Assembly (NCBI GenBank): GCA_002453275.1 | Contig: DKGN01000179.1 | Location: 1-7,346, forward strand | Length of the DNA stretch: 7,346 bases | Origin: Caryophanales bacterium UBA6769 | Lineage (GTDB): Bacteria; Bacillota; Bacilli; Bacillales; UBA6769 | Reading direction: 5' to 3' | In this document: one piece after another, positions 1 through 6,331 of the stretch | How the letters are laid out: every line of letters begins with the position of its first letter | Numbering within the stretch: position 1 is the first letter of the stretch | Made by a program: the position numbers and the translations under genes | Notes under the pieces: generated by a model | Database searches by the model: none | Told to the model about the DNA's origin: nothing | What the model saw: the letters and a program-made list of their open reading frames with translations, nothing else

Positions 1-1104
1 TTCCATGCCGAAGTTTTACAGAATATTAATCTTAATGGTCGCGGTTCAAACAAAGAAACACGTCATATTGAACTCTTACTTGAAGGAACAAATTTTCAAT
101 TTGAACCAGGAGATAGTCTAGGCATTTATCCAGAAAACCAACCTTTACTCGTAGACGAAATTATTCATTTCATGGGTTGGAATGAGGAAGAATTAGTAAC
201 GGTTAATAGTAGTGGGGATGAACGTCCAATCAAGGATGCGCTTTTGAGTCATTTTGAAATAACAGTATTAACAAAGCCTTTATTAGAAAAAGCTTTACCC
301 TATTCACAGAACGAGGCGGGGCTTAACGAAATTTTAGCGGATGAAAAAAAACTCAAAGCTTATCTTCACGGGCGTGATGTGCTTGATTTCATCCGTGACT
401 TTTCGATTACTGATGTTACTGTTCATGAATTTATTTCGATTTTGCGTAAAATACCAGCCCGCCTTTACTCGATCTCAAGTAGTTTAAGAGCGAACCCTGA
501 AGAAGTCCATCTAACAATCGGCAAGGTGGAATATAACAGTCATGGTCGCGACCGTTCCGGTGTTTGTTCGGTGCAGTGTGCAGAACGATTGCAGGAAGGT
601 GATACGATTCCAGTCTATGTCCAAAAAAATTCAAACTTTAGATTACCAACAAATTCTGATACACCGATTATTATGATCGGCCCAGGTACAGGCATCGCAC
701 CTTTTAGAGCCTTTTTGCAAGAGCGGGAGGAGAACGATGCAAAAGGAGAAACGTGGCTCTTTTTCGGTGATCAGCATTATGTGACAGATTTTCTGTACCA
801 AGTCGAATGGCAAAGATGGCTGAAACAAGGGGTATTAACACGGATGGACCTCGCGTTTTCTCGAGATACCGAGCAAAAAGTATACGTTCAGCACCGCATG
901 TTAGAGAAAAGTAAAGAGCTTTATAAATGGCTTGAAAATGGGGCTGTCGTCTATGTTTGTGGTGATGAAAAAAAGATGGCGAAGGATGTGCATGAAGCAT
1001 TACAAACGATCCTTGTAAACGAAGGCGGGATGACTCAAGATTCAGCAAAACAATATTTAGCACAATTGCAACAAGAGAAGCGATACCAACGAGATGTATA
1101 TTAA
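1..1104 (+). CDS. cysJ: Sulfite reductase [NADPH] flavoprotein alpha subunit, 5'-truncated by window edge
   Basis: CysJ takes electrons from NADPH and passes them through FAD and FMN to CysI for the six-electron reduction of sulfite to sulfide in the cytoplasm. The reading frame is open from base 1 and gives 367 residues. The family is usually about 600 residues, so the N-terminal flavodoxin (FMN) domain and the start of the FAD domain lie outside the window. Visible are the FAD-binding RLYS motif (460-471) followed by SISS, the GVCS segment near 568, the NADP-binding motif GPGTGIAPFR (679-708), the VCGD motif near 955-966, and the C-terminal RYQRDVY, whose final Tyr stacks on the flavin in this family. 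Similarity to known CysJ continues to the last residue. The Met codon at 172 is internal, because homology to CysJ continues upstream of it. The cysI start follows after 22 bases, which suggests one transcript. In B. subtilis cysJI is activated by CysL; no operator is visible here because the promoter is outside the window. Confidence 0.96.
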   Translation, partial: FHAEVLQNINLNGRGSNKETRHIELLLEGTNFQFEPGDSLGIYPENQPLLVDEIIHFMGWNEEELVTVNSSGDERPIKDALLSHFEITVLTKPLLEKALPYSQNEAGLNEILADEKKLKAYLHGRDVLDFIRDFSITDVTVHEFISILRKIPARLYSISSSLRANPEEVHLTIGKVEYNSHGRDRSGVCSVQCAERLQEGDTIPVYVQKNSNFRLPTNSDTPIIMIGPGTGIAPFRAFLQEREENDAKGETWLFFGDQHYVTDFLYQVEWQRWLKQGVLTRMDLAFSRDTEQKVYVQHRMLEKSKELYKWLENGAVVYVCGDEKKMAKDVHEALQTILVNEGGMTQDSAKQYLAQLQQEKRYQRDVY

Positions 1105-1110
1105 ATTAAG

Positions 1111-1120
1111 AAGGGAAGGA
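1111..1120 (+). promoter_or_regulatory. Ribosome binding site of cysI
   Basis: The purine-rich AAGGGAAGGA lies 6 bases before the ATG at 1127. A second ATG at 1123 overlaps it in another frame, but that frame closes after 11 codons. The spacing and the CysI-like N-terminus both support 1127. Confidence 0.6.
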
Positions 1121-1126
1121 AAATGA

Positions 1127-2878
1127 ATGAAAGAGAACAAACGGCTATTAGCACATAATGGGCCACCGAGTGATGTTGAGCGAATCAAACAAGAAAGTAA
1201 ATTTCTGAAAGGGACTTTAGCACATACATTGGCTGACCCGATTAGTGCAGGGATTCCCGATGACGATAATCGTTTGATGAAGTTTCATGGAAGTTACTTG
1301 CAGGATGACCGAGATTTACGGATTGAACGTCAAAAACAAAAGCTAGAGCCTGCGTATCAATTCATGGTTCGGGTTAGGGCGCCGGGTGGAGTGACAACAT
1401 CTGAACAATGGCTTGTCATGGATAGGCTCGCACGACAATATGCTAATGATTCGCTACGGTTGACGACGAGACAATCGTTCCAGCTTCACGGAATATTAAA
1501 ATGGAATATGAAGACGACAATCCAGGAAGTAAATGAATCATTACTGAATACACTAGGGGCTTGCGGAGACGTCAATCGAAATGTCATGTGTAATCCGAAT
1601 CCGTATCAATCCCACATCCATTCAGAAGTGTATCATTGGTCGCAACAGCTTAGTGAGCAGCTTTCACCACAAACGTCTGCCTATCATGAAATATGGTTGG
1701 ATGGCGAGAAGGTGATCGACAGCCAAGAGGAAAGCGAGGAAACAGTCGAACCTCTCTATCATGCGATTTATTTACCGCGTAAATTTAAGATTGGCATTGC
1801 GGTACCCCCTTCGAATGACGTTGACGTATTCTCTCAAGATATTGGATTCATCGCCATTGTTGAAAATGATGAGCTTGTTGGATTTAACGTTGCAGTCGGA
1901 GGTGGTATGGGGATGACCTATGGTGACCCTGACACGTATCCGCAGTTAGCAAGAGTTATCGGGTTTTGTAGTGTAGAGAAAATCGTCGACGTCGCAAAAA
2001 AAATCATTACGATTCAGCGTGATTTTGGTAATCGTTCGGTTCGGAAATATGCACGATTCAAATATACGATTGATGATCGTGGACTTGATTGGTTCATTCA
2101 AGAGTTACACGATCGATTAGGCTGGCAACTTGAAAACGCTCGACCGTATCAGTTCACTCATAATGGAGACCGCTACGGTTGGACTCAAGGATATGATGGC
2201 AACTGGCATTGCACAATATTCATTCAAAACGGTCGAATTCGTGATGTTGCTGAATATCAGTTAATGACTGGCTTAAGAGAGATTGCAAAGGTTCATAAAG
2301 GCGATTTCCGCCTTACTCCAAACCAAAATCTCATTATCGCTAATGTCGCAAAGGACCAAAAAGAAACTATTAAACAACTTATTGAAAAATACAAACTCGT
2401 AGATGAAGAAAATCATTCCGCTTTACGAAGAAATTCAATGGCATGTGTTGCCTTGCCAACTTGCGGATTAGCAATGGCTGAATCTGAACGTTATCTTCCA
2501 ACTTTAATAGATAAGCTCGAGGTGATCGTAGACGCTGCAGGCTTACAAAATGAGGAAATTGTCATTCGGATGTCGGGTTGCCCAAATGGTTGTTCACGAG
2601 CGGCATTAGGTGAAATCGGTTTTATTGGTAAGGGTCCTGGAAAATACAATCTCTATCTAGGAGCAAGCTTTTCTGGCGAACGATTAAATAAACTGTATCG
2701 TGAAAATATCGGCGAAGAGGAGATTTTAGCTACACTTGAACCGATCATCCACCATTACGCAAAAGAACGGGGAGAAGACGAGCGATTTGGAGATTTTGTT
2801 ATCCGTCAACAGTATGTAAAAGAAGTGAAATCAGGACAAGAATTTCATGATAAAGAGGCGAAAATTGAGAAAAAATGA
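1127..2878 (+). CDS. cysI: Sulfite reductase [NADPH] hemoprotein beta subunit
   Basis: CysI carries siroheme coupled to a 4Fe-4S cluster and reduces sulfite to sulfide with electrons from CysJ. The predicted protein has 583 residues, close to the usual length (about 570). Four cysteines that bind the cluster are present as C440-x5-C446 and C485-x3-C489 (the latter within GCPNGC). Their spacing of 6, 39 and 4 matches E. coli CysI exactly, and the last one is expected to bridge the cluster and the siroheme iron. Other family blocks are the N-terminal SDVERIK, the ISAGIPDDDNRLMKFHGSY block, LTTRQSFQLHG, the GDVNRNVMC block, GGGMGMTYGD, and a second ferredoxin-like half with LTPNQNLIIANV. No lesion is seen. 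It follows cysJ by 22 bases and ends just before a hairpin. The C-terminal 15 or so residues are charged and lysine-rich, and not obviously conserved. Confidence 0.98.
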   Translation: MKENKRLLAHNGPPSDVERIKQESKFLKGTLAHTLADPISAGIPDDDNRLMKFHGSYLQDDRDLRIERQKQKLEPAYQFMVRVRAPGGVTTSEQWLVMDRLARQYANDSLRLTTRQSFQLHGILKWNMKTTIQEVNESLLNTLGACGDVNRNVMCNPNPYQSHIHSEVYHWSQQLSEQLSPQTSAYHEIWLDGEKVIDSQEESEETVEPLYHAIYLPRKFKIGIAVPPSNDVDVFSQDIGFIAIVENDELVGFNVAVGGGMGMTYGDPDTYPQLARVIGFCSVEKIVDVAKKIITIQRDFGNRSVRKYARFKYTIDDRGLDWFIQELHDRLGWQLENARPYQFTHNGDRYGWTQGYDGNWHCTIFIQNGRIRDVAEYQLMTGLREIAKVHKGDFRLTPNQNLIIANVAKDQKETIKQLIEKYKLVDEENHSALRRNSMACVALPTCGLAMAESERYLPTLIDKLEVIVDAAGLQNEEIVIRMSGCPNGCSRAALGEIGFIGKGPGKYNLYLGASFSGERLNKLYRENIGEEEILATLEPIIHHYAKERGEDERFGDFVIRQQYVKEVKSGQEFHDKEAKIEKK

Positions 2879-2879
2879 A

Positions 2880-2922
2880 AACATGGCTTCAACCAGAGCT
2901 TGTTTCTGATTGAAGCCATGTT
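2880..2922. terminator. Bidirectional hairpin terminator between cysI and the convergent gene
   Basis: AACATGGCTTCAA at 2880-2892 is a perfect 13-bp inverted repeat of TTGAAGCCATGTT at 2910-2922, with a 17-base loop. On the minus strand the stem is followed by TTCATTTTTTC, a good U-rich tract, so termination of the minus-strand gene is well supported. On the plus strand the stem starts 2 bases after the cysI stop, but only TTAGTCC follows, so that side is a weaker intrinsic terminator. The shared position between convergent genes suggests it serves both. Confidence 0.8.
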
Positions 2923-2951
2923 AGTCCTGCCTAGCTTTCCTTCAATTAAAC

Positions 2952-3365
2952 TCATTCATCATGAGATGGTGTAACAGATACACCTTGCTCTGCAAACACT
3001 TCTTGGGCCACTGTCAAAGCATTGAGAACACTTGGGAACCCTGTATATGGGATAAGATGGATAATACATCCAACAATTTCTTCTGGTGTTAACCCTACGG
3101 AAAGCCCTGTCTTAATGTGCATCCCAATTTGCGGCTTACCTTGAGCAACTAGGGCTGTAATCGTTGTGAGTACTTTTTGCTTGTTATCAATTCCAGGACG
3201 GGAATAAATATCTCCAAAAGCAAATTCAACAACATACTTCGTTAAATCAGGAGCAATATCTTTAAATCTTTCTCCAATGTCCATAAAACCAGTTGGATTG
3301 TCATCACTTGATTGTGTAAGCTCTTGTATTTTCTCAATACCTTTTTGATAACGATCTTTTGCCAC
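2952..3365 (-). CDS. Carboxymuconolactone decarboxylase family protein
   Basis: This is a 137-residue protein of the carboxymuconolactone decarboxylase (CMD) fold. It resembles the PcaC branch: the block EEIVGCIIHLIPYTGFPSVL (95-114) has the typical Glu (E96), His (H103) and Y-x-G-x-P pattern. Also typical are an FGDIYSRPGI segment near 50-59 and helices around 62-75. The CxxC pair of AhpD-type peroxidase relatives is absent; only C100 is present, so a thiol-disulfide role is unlikely. Family members include decarboxylases of aromatic degradation and many of unknown role, and no aromatic-pathway genes are nearby, so the substrate is unknown. The start is GTG at 3365, chosen because a perfect AAGGAGG lies 8 bases upstream. 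It is convergent with cysI and shares the hairpin at 2880-2922. It appears to be transcribed alone. Confidence 0.88.
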   Translation of the reverse strand: MAKDRYQKGIEKIQELTQSSDDNPTGFMDIGERFKDIAPDLTKYVVEFAFGDIYSRPGIDNKQKVLTTITALVAQGKPQIGMHIKTGLSVGLTPEEIVGCIIHLIPYTGFPSVLNALTVAQEVFAEQGVSVTPSHDE

Positions 3366-3373
3366 TTTAAATT

Positions 3374-3380
3374 CCTCCTT
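3374..3380 (-). promoter_or_regulatory. Ribosome binding site deciding a GTG start
   Basis: Read on the minus strand, this is AAGGAGG, the full anti-16S complement, with an 8-base spacer to GTG at 3365-3363. No ATG in the frame fits this spacing, so the GTG start is well supported. Confidence 0.85.
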
Positions 3381-3453
3381 GAATTACTACCCTCAATTAA
3401 AATAATCTTAAATTGAAATGACGATAACCTCTCACTTAATTCTTAACAATGCT

Positions 3454-3482
3454 AGTATATAAGCTTTATAAAAACAAGTAAA
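3454..3482 (-). promoter_or_regulatory. Candidate sigma-A promoter for the CMD-family gene
   Basis: On the minus strand, TTTACT (3482-3477, 4 of 6 match to TTGACA) and TATACT (3459-3454, 5 of 6 match to TATAAT) are 17 bases apart. This would give a leader of roughly 80 bases. A weaker alternative closer to the gene is TTGTTA (3449-3444) and TATCGT (3426-3421), also 17 bases apart. The region is AT-rich, so chance matches are likely. Confidence 0.35.
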
Positions 3483-3518
3483 ATAAATGATGCGCTTGAC
3501 CACTTCAAAGTAGATTGG

Positions 3519-3548
3519 TTGACTACGTTTAAGCTACCTCTCTGTATT
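3519..3548 (+). promoter_or_regulatory. Weak candidate promoter for the response-regulator remnant
   Basis: TTGACT (3519-3524) is a 5 of 6 match to the -35 consensus, and TGTATT (3543-3548) a 4 of 6 match to the -10, with an 18-base spacer. Another -10-like box, TATACT, is at 3601-3606 but has a poor -35 (CCTTAA). Either could have driven the former operon. Confidence 0.25.
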
Positions 3549-3679
3549 GTTATTCTTTTTGCTAACTCATCATCCATCCTTAAATATCTTTTCAAGTTAT
3601 TATACTCTGAACTAGTTAAAAATAAAGAAATTATAAAATAATAATCGAAGTTAGAAACTTGTGATACATTGAATGTGCC

Positions 3680-3686
3680 AGGGGGG
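3680..3686 (+). promoter_or_regulatory. Ribosome binding site of the response-regulator remnant
   Basis: AGGGGGG lies 7 bases before GTG at 3694. This decides for the GTG start over the in-frame ATG at 3673, which would put the ribosome binding site inside the gene and add seven residues (MCQGGIR) not expected before a receiver-domain first strand. Confidence 0.65.
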
Positions 3687-3693
3687 AATCCGC

Positions 3694-4334
3694 GTGAATG
3701 CTCGACTTTTACTCGTAGAAGATGATCCGGAAATTGCTCGTGTCGTGCGTGATATGCTAGTACGCGACGATTATGAAGTGACATGGGCGACGACAGGACT
3801 GGAAGGGTGGGAAGATTTTCAAGCAACGAACTATGACCTCGTATTAGTCGATTTAATGCTTCCAGAAATGGACGGATTAACATTATTCAAAATATTCGTT
3901 GGAAAAGCGATGTCCCAATTATGATTATTAGCGCACGAAAAGAAGATGAAGATAAAGTGGAAGGCTTACAACTTGGGGCAGACGATTATCTCGCAAAGCC
4001 CTTCAGTTTAATCGAATTAAAAGCACGGGTAGAGTCATTGCTACGCAGATGAAGACGGTATGAAGGAAAAGAAACGAATGATGAACAAACGACGGAATAT
4101 GTACACGACTTAACGATTTATTGGGGGCAACAAAAAGTCTTGCTTAACAATAAACCAATCTCATTAACGAGTAAAGAATTTTCAATTCTAAAAGTGCTTA
4201 TGCAAAATCAACAACGGATTTTTTCAAAAAGCGAATTGTATCAGCATGTTTGGAATCAAACCGAAGCAGATGGATTACATACGGTTACACTACGGAAGAG
4301 CTCATGTCTATCAAATGGAACGAAGAAAATATGA
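3694..4334 (+). pseudogene. OmpR/PhoB-family response regulator, broken by frameshift, nonsense codon and C-terminal loss
   Basis: This is the remnant of a two-component DNA-binding response regulator. From GTG 3694 the frame encodes a receiver start: ARLLLVEDDPEIA with the acidic pair D10-D11, and LVLVDLMLPEMDG with phosphoacceptor D53 (3850-3852). Near 3889-3893 homology moves to the third frame, consistent with loss of one A from the A-run at 3889-3892. The third frame continues with IRWKSDVPIMIISAR (Ser at 3930) and GADDYLAKPF (Lys at 3996-3998). TGA at 4050-4052 then falls where Trp or a similar residue is expected (LLRR-stop-RRYE). After it comes a winged-helix output domain: PISLTSKEFSILKVL, then IFSKSELYQHVWN and DGLHTVT. 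Homology stops near 4289, before the recognition helix and final hairpin; the frame runs on with unrelated residues to 4334. Three independent lesions make function very unlikely. No cognate kinase gene follows. Confidence 0.9.
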
Positions 4335-4417
4335 CATATATGCTCATGGGACTGAGTCCGAATCTAACGATTGATGAGTTAGTCGATGTAACGAAAAAGA
4401 TGGTCCGTGTGGAATGA
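4283..4417 (+). pseudogene. C-terminal remnant resembling a DUF4367 protein
   Basis: In a frame different from the upstream response regulator, 44 codons run to a TGA at 4415-4417 with no start codon or ribosome binding site of their own. The peptide contains SIKWNEENMTYMLMG followed by LTIDELVDVTKKM. This fits the closing part of DUF4367 domains, a W-x-x-x-x-x-x-Y-x-L strand and then a 'LT-x-(D/E)-EL' helix, as I recall the family. It abuts the end of response-regulator homology, so the simplest reading is a deletion that removed the regulator's C-terminus, probably a kinase gene, and most of this gene. The family call rests on a short stretch and is tentative; that it is coding debris in another frame is better supported. 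Confidence 0.5.
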
Positions 4418-4433
4418 GGTGACATGAGGTGAT
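4414..4433 (+). repeat. Tandem 10-base repeat carrying Shine-Dalgarno-like cores
   Basis: ATGAGGTGAC (4414-4423) is followed directly by ATGAGGTGAT (4424-4433), differing at one base. The first copy includes the stop codon of the DUF4367-like tail. Each carries GAGGTGA, a good ribosome binding site core. It may be a chance duplication or a translational-coupling site for the remnant that starts at 4429. Confidence 0.6.
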
Positions 4434-4508
4434 AAAACGAGTGGTTGTAGTAGCATACGATTACTCGTAGCTACTTACGTTTTAGTAGTTAATGAAGCCC
4501 AAATTTGA
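4429..4508 (+). pseudogene. Possible remnant of a small gene with a hydrophobic N-terminal segment
   Basis: A GAGGTGA at 4416-4422 precedes GTG at 4429, which opens IKRVVVVAY (a positive start then a hydrophobic run) before TAG at 4468. From 4461 another frame continues with LLVATYVLVVNEAQI and stops at 4506-4508. Joined by a single-base shift near 4456-4461, the two halves give a positively charged start plus one membrane segment, as in a signal anchor. It would have been translationally coupled to the DUF4367-like gene and so part of the same lost operon. Similarity to a named family was not recognised, and 26 codons of hydrophobic sequence could arise by chance. Confidence 0.3.
4434..4483 (+). 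terminator. Weak imperfect hairpin before the M48 protease gene
   Basis: AAAACG (4434-4439) pairs with CGTTTT (4478-4483) and GTAGC (4450-4454) with GCTAC (4470-4474), with unequal internal bulges. The right arm ends in four T. It could act as a terminator for the decayed operon, but the stem is interrupted and the same bases can also be read as the coding remnant at 4429-4508. Confidence 0.2.
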
Positions 4509-4514
4509 ATAAAT

Positions 4515-4522
4515 AAAGGTGA
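4515..4522 (+). promoter_or_regulatory. Ribosome binding site deciding the M48 protease start
   Basis: AAAGGTGA ends 5 bases before ATG at 4528. An in-frame GTG at 4519 lies inside this site and would leave no ribosome binding site of its own, so 4528 is preferred. Confidence 0.65.
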
Positions 4523-4527
4523 GCGGT

Positions 4528-6243
4528 ATGTTCCCAACAATAACACAAATTGTTCTGATTATCGTTATTGCAATCATCATAAGTATCGTACCAATTAGGC
4601 TGTCGAAAAGAATAGGTTTTGTCGTTCAAATCGGTTTAATTGTTGGAGTTATGGCATATTTGTTTGTAAAACTATCATTTCTTGAAGCGATTATGTTGTT
4701 TAGTATTGGAGCGTCAACTTTTGCATATTTTGATATATTTGATCGACAGAAGTACGAGAAACGGAAACATTTGCAAGAAAAATTGCAAGCAACAACGTAT
4801 GTCCACATTTCTCAAACAAAAGAGGGCACCCGACTTTTAATCGACCTGTTGTTAACGGTATTCGTATCAGCAGGTGGTGTTATCTTTTTTCTCTTTGCAC
4901 CTGAAACATACGCAGTCTTAAAATTCATTATTGTTATTGCCTTTATCGCTGTTTTAACAAAAACAATTGAAAGGGTAGGGAATTTTGGATCAACGGCTAT
5001 GTATTGGCTTCCCGAAGAAGAAAAGCTTTTGATCCTGTCTCGTTTGCAAGCAAGAGAATATCCCATGTCCGATTTAAAACGGCTTGAAAATGAATCATCA
5101 CCAGATTTATTACGACTTCATCCGTTGTTTGCTTTCCTATCAGAAAATGCCGATTTTACAAGCTCGTTCCAGCCGGTACTTAAGCTTTCATTTCCTGGTG
5201 AACATCTTTTTATTTCACCAGACGAGATTGAAAAATGGTCAACGCTTTTTCAATCGTTTTCTTCCGAAACATCGGTGGATAACGAGACGAAGATCTTGCC
5301 GATATGGCACCCATCTGTTTTAAAACGGCTTTTATGGAAAGGGTATTTTGCGATTGCGGTGAAAGGAATTTCTGCTTATACAGGTATCATTTTTTTACTC
5401 ATTTGGTTAGACGCACCGCCTTCATCAATCGCCGTTTTTGTTCTCTTTTGGTGGCTGTTTAACTTGTATATCTCTGATCGAGTGTTGATTGCTGCTACAG
5501 ACGCAAGACGAGTAACTGAAGGGGAAGCTTATGAATGCGCCCAGCGCATTTTTCGACAAGCGGGAATGCCGAATGTTCGACTTCTTATAACGGACTCTCC
5601 AGTTTATAATGGTTTTGCAACAGGGATGAACATTGGTCGTGGCACGGTTATTTTAACTTCTGCGACGATGGAACTGTCTACAGGAACGATTGAAGCGATT
5701 TTAGCTCACGAAGCAATCCACGTAAAAAAGCGGGATGTATTAGTGAATCAAGTCGCTCGAATTGGAATTTTCAGCTTGCTTGCAGGCGCAATTTATCTTT
5801 TTTTTGATCGCATCGTTTTATTAGCAGACCATCCATTCATTTTGATGTCACTCATTTATTTGCTCTTCATCTTCTTTCCGCTTTATTTTTCCTTTGTCGC
5901 TCAGTGGACAGAGGGCAGAGCGGATCATCTAGGTGCATTGCTTCTTCAAGATGGCTCACAGCAAATGGCAGACGGGCTTCGTGAACTAGCATTAGCACAA
6001 GAAAGGGACGCAACCAAATCGTTACAATACAAACAAGTCAACGATGAAAAGGAAAGAAAGACTCGTTCTTTTCTTGCACGAGAGAGCTGGTTTATTCGAG
6101 TCATTGAGTTTCAAGTCTTACCCCATCCTCCCATCTATTGGCGGATTCACAGTCTCAAAAACTATCAGTCTTGGCGAAAAGCTAGAAAACATTGGATGAT
6201 TGCAAGATTGACAGAGTCATTACCGGATTTTATGCGAAAATGA
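4528..6243 (+). CDS. Membrane-embedded M48-family zinc metalloprotease
   Basis: The 571-residue protein has the M48 zinc site: HEAIH at 394-398 (two His ligands and the catalytic Glu395) in ILAHEAIHVKKRD, and EGRAD at 462-466, whose E462 is the expected third ligand. Upstream, VRLLITDSPVYNGFATG and GRGTVILTSA are the usual M48 substrate-strand blocks. HPPIYWRI near the C-terminus fits the family's closing His-Pro-Pro motif. Membrane segments are predicted near 5-23, 29-48, 51-68, 103-124 and 127-148, a pair near 275-320, and a pair between the zinc motifs (about 405-455). A soluble region without a recognised domain spans about 150-270. It is about twice the length of HtpX (near 290), so the N-terminal half is extra. 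Its likely role is degradation of membrane or envelope proteins; substrates are unknown. It sits between a decayed operon and a yknW-like gene 88 bases downstream. Confidence 0.88.
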   Translation: MFPTITQIVLIIVIAIIISIVPIRLSKRIGFVVQIGLIVGVMAYLFVKLSFLEAIMLFSIGASTFAYFDIFDRQKYEKRKHLQEKLQATTYVHISQTKEGTRLLIDLLLTVFVSAGGVIFFLFAPETYAVLKFIIVIAFIAVLTKTIERVGNFGSTAMYWLPEEEKLLILSRLQAREYPMSDLKRLENESSPDLLRLHPLFAFLSENADFTSSFQPVLKLSFPGEHLFISPDEIEKWSTLFQSFSSETSVDNETKILPIWHPSVLKRLLWKGYFAIAVKGISAYTGIIFLLIWLDAPPSSIAVFVLFWWLFNLYISDRVLIAATDARRVTEGEAYECAQRIFRQAGMPNVRLLITDSPVYNGFATGMNIGRGTVILTSATMELSTGTIEAILAHEAIHVKKRDVLVNQVARIGIFSLLAGAIYLFFDRIVLLADHPFILMSLIYLLFIFFPLYFSFVAQWTEGRADHLGALLLQDGSQQMADGLRELALAQERDATKSLQYKQVNDEKERKTRSFLARESWFIRVIEFQVLPHPPIYWRIHSLKNYQSWRKARKHWMIARLTESLPDFMRK

Positions 6244-6314
6244 AGTAAAAAACATATCGCATAACAACGATAAATACGTTAGACTAGGGGTTAGGTTTTT
6301 TCTAAAAATCATGT

Positions 6315-6323
6315 AAAAGGGGA
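6315..6323 (+). promoter_or_regulatory. Ribosome binding site deciding a TTG start
   Basis: AAAAGGGGA has an 8-base spacer to TTG at 6332. The in-frame ATG at 6323 overlaps this site with no spacer and cannot be served by it. No promoter or sigma-W-type box was recognised with confidence in the 88 bases upstream. Confidence 0.7.
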
Positions 6324-6331
6324 TGAAAAGC

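Larger units (their letters stand above)
3366..3693. other. Divergent intergenic region without a supported gene
   Basis: These 328 bases lie between the minus-strand CMD-family gene and the broken response regulator. They are strongly AT-rich and hold the ribosome binding sites of both flanking genes and the candidate promoters listed separately. Short open frames exist on the minus strand, the longest Met-started one encoding 41 residues at 3577-3452. None has a properly spaced ribosome binding site or a recognisable product. No tRNA, riboswitch, CRISPR repeat or insertion-sequence end was recognised. Confidence 0.6.

Noticed and set aside
704..1063. Minus-strand 119-codon open frame inside cysJ
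   Set aside because: It is the antisense shadow of the strongly conserved NADP-binding domain of CysJ.
3452..3577. Minus-strand 41-codon frame starting MDDELAKRI, at the end of a longer minus-strand open frame reaching 3883
   Set aside because: The AAGG before its ATG has no spacer, no family was recognised, and the longer frame runs antisense through the response-regulator receiver domain, so it is largely a shadow.
3885..3900. Programmed ribosomal frameshift at the A-run in the response regulator
   Set aside because: There is no good slippery heptamer with a downstream structure that I can see, and the same gene also has an in-frame TGA and lost its C-terminus, so decay explains it better.
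4050..4052. TGA read as Trp or selenocysteine
   Set aside because: cysI, the CMD-family gene and the M48 gene all end at TGA, and Trp is encoded by TGG throughout, so the standard bacterial code applies; nothing suggests a selenocysteine insertion element.
4140..4334. Stand-alone small DNA-binding protein of 64 residues
   Set aside because: The codon at 4140 is internal to the winged-helix domain of the broken regulator, has no ribosome binding site, and the domain lacks its recognition helix.
6244..6331. Sigma-W promoter (TGAAAC, 16-17 bases, CGTA) before the yknW-like gene
   Set aside because: TGAAGT at 6241 and CGTT at 6277 are 30 bases apart, and no other pair with correct spacing was found, although the B. 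subtilis operon is sigma-W dependent.
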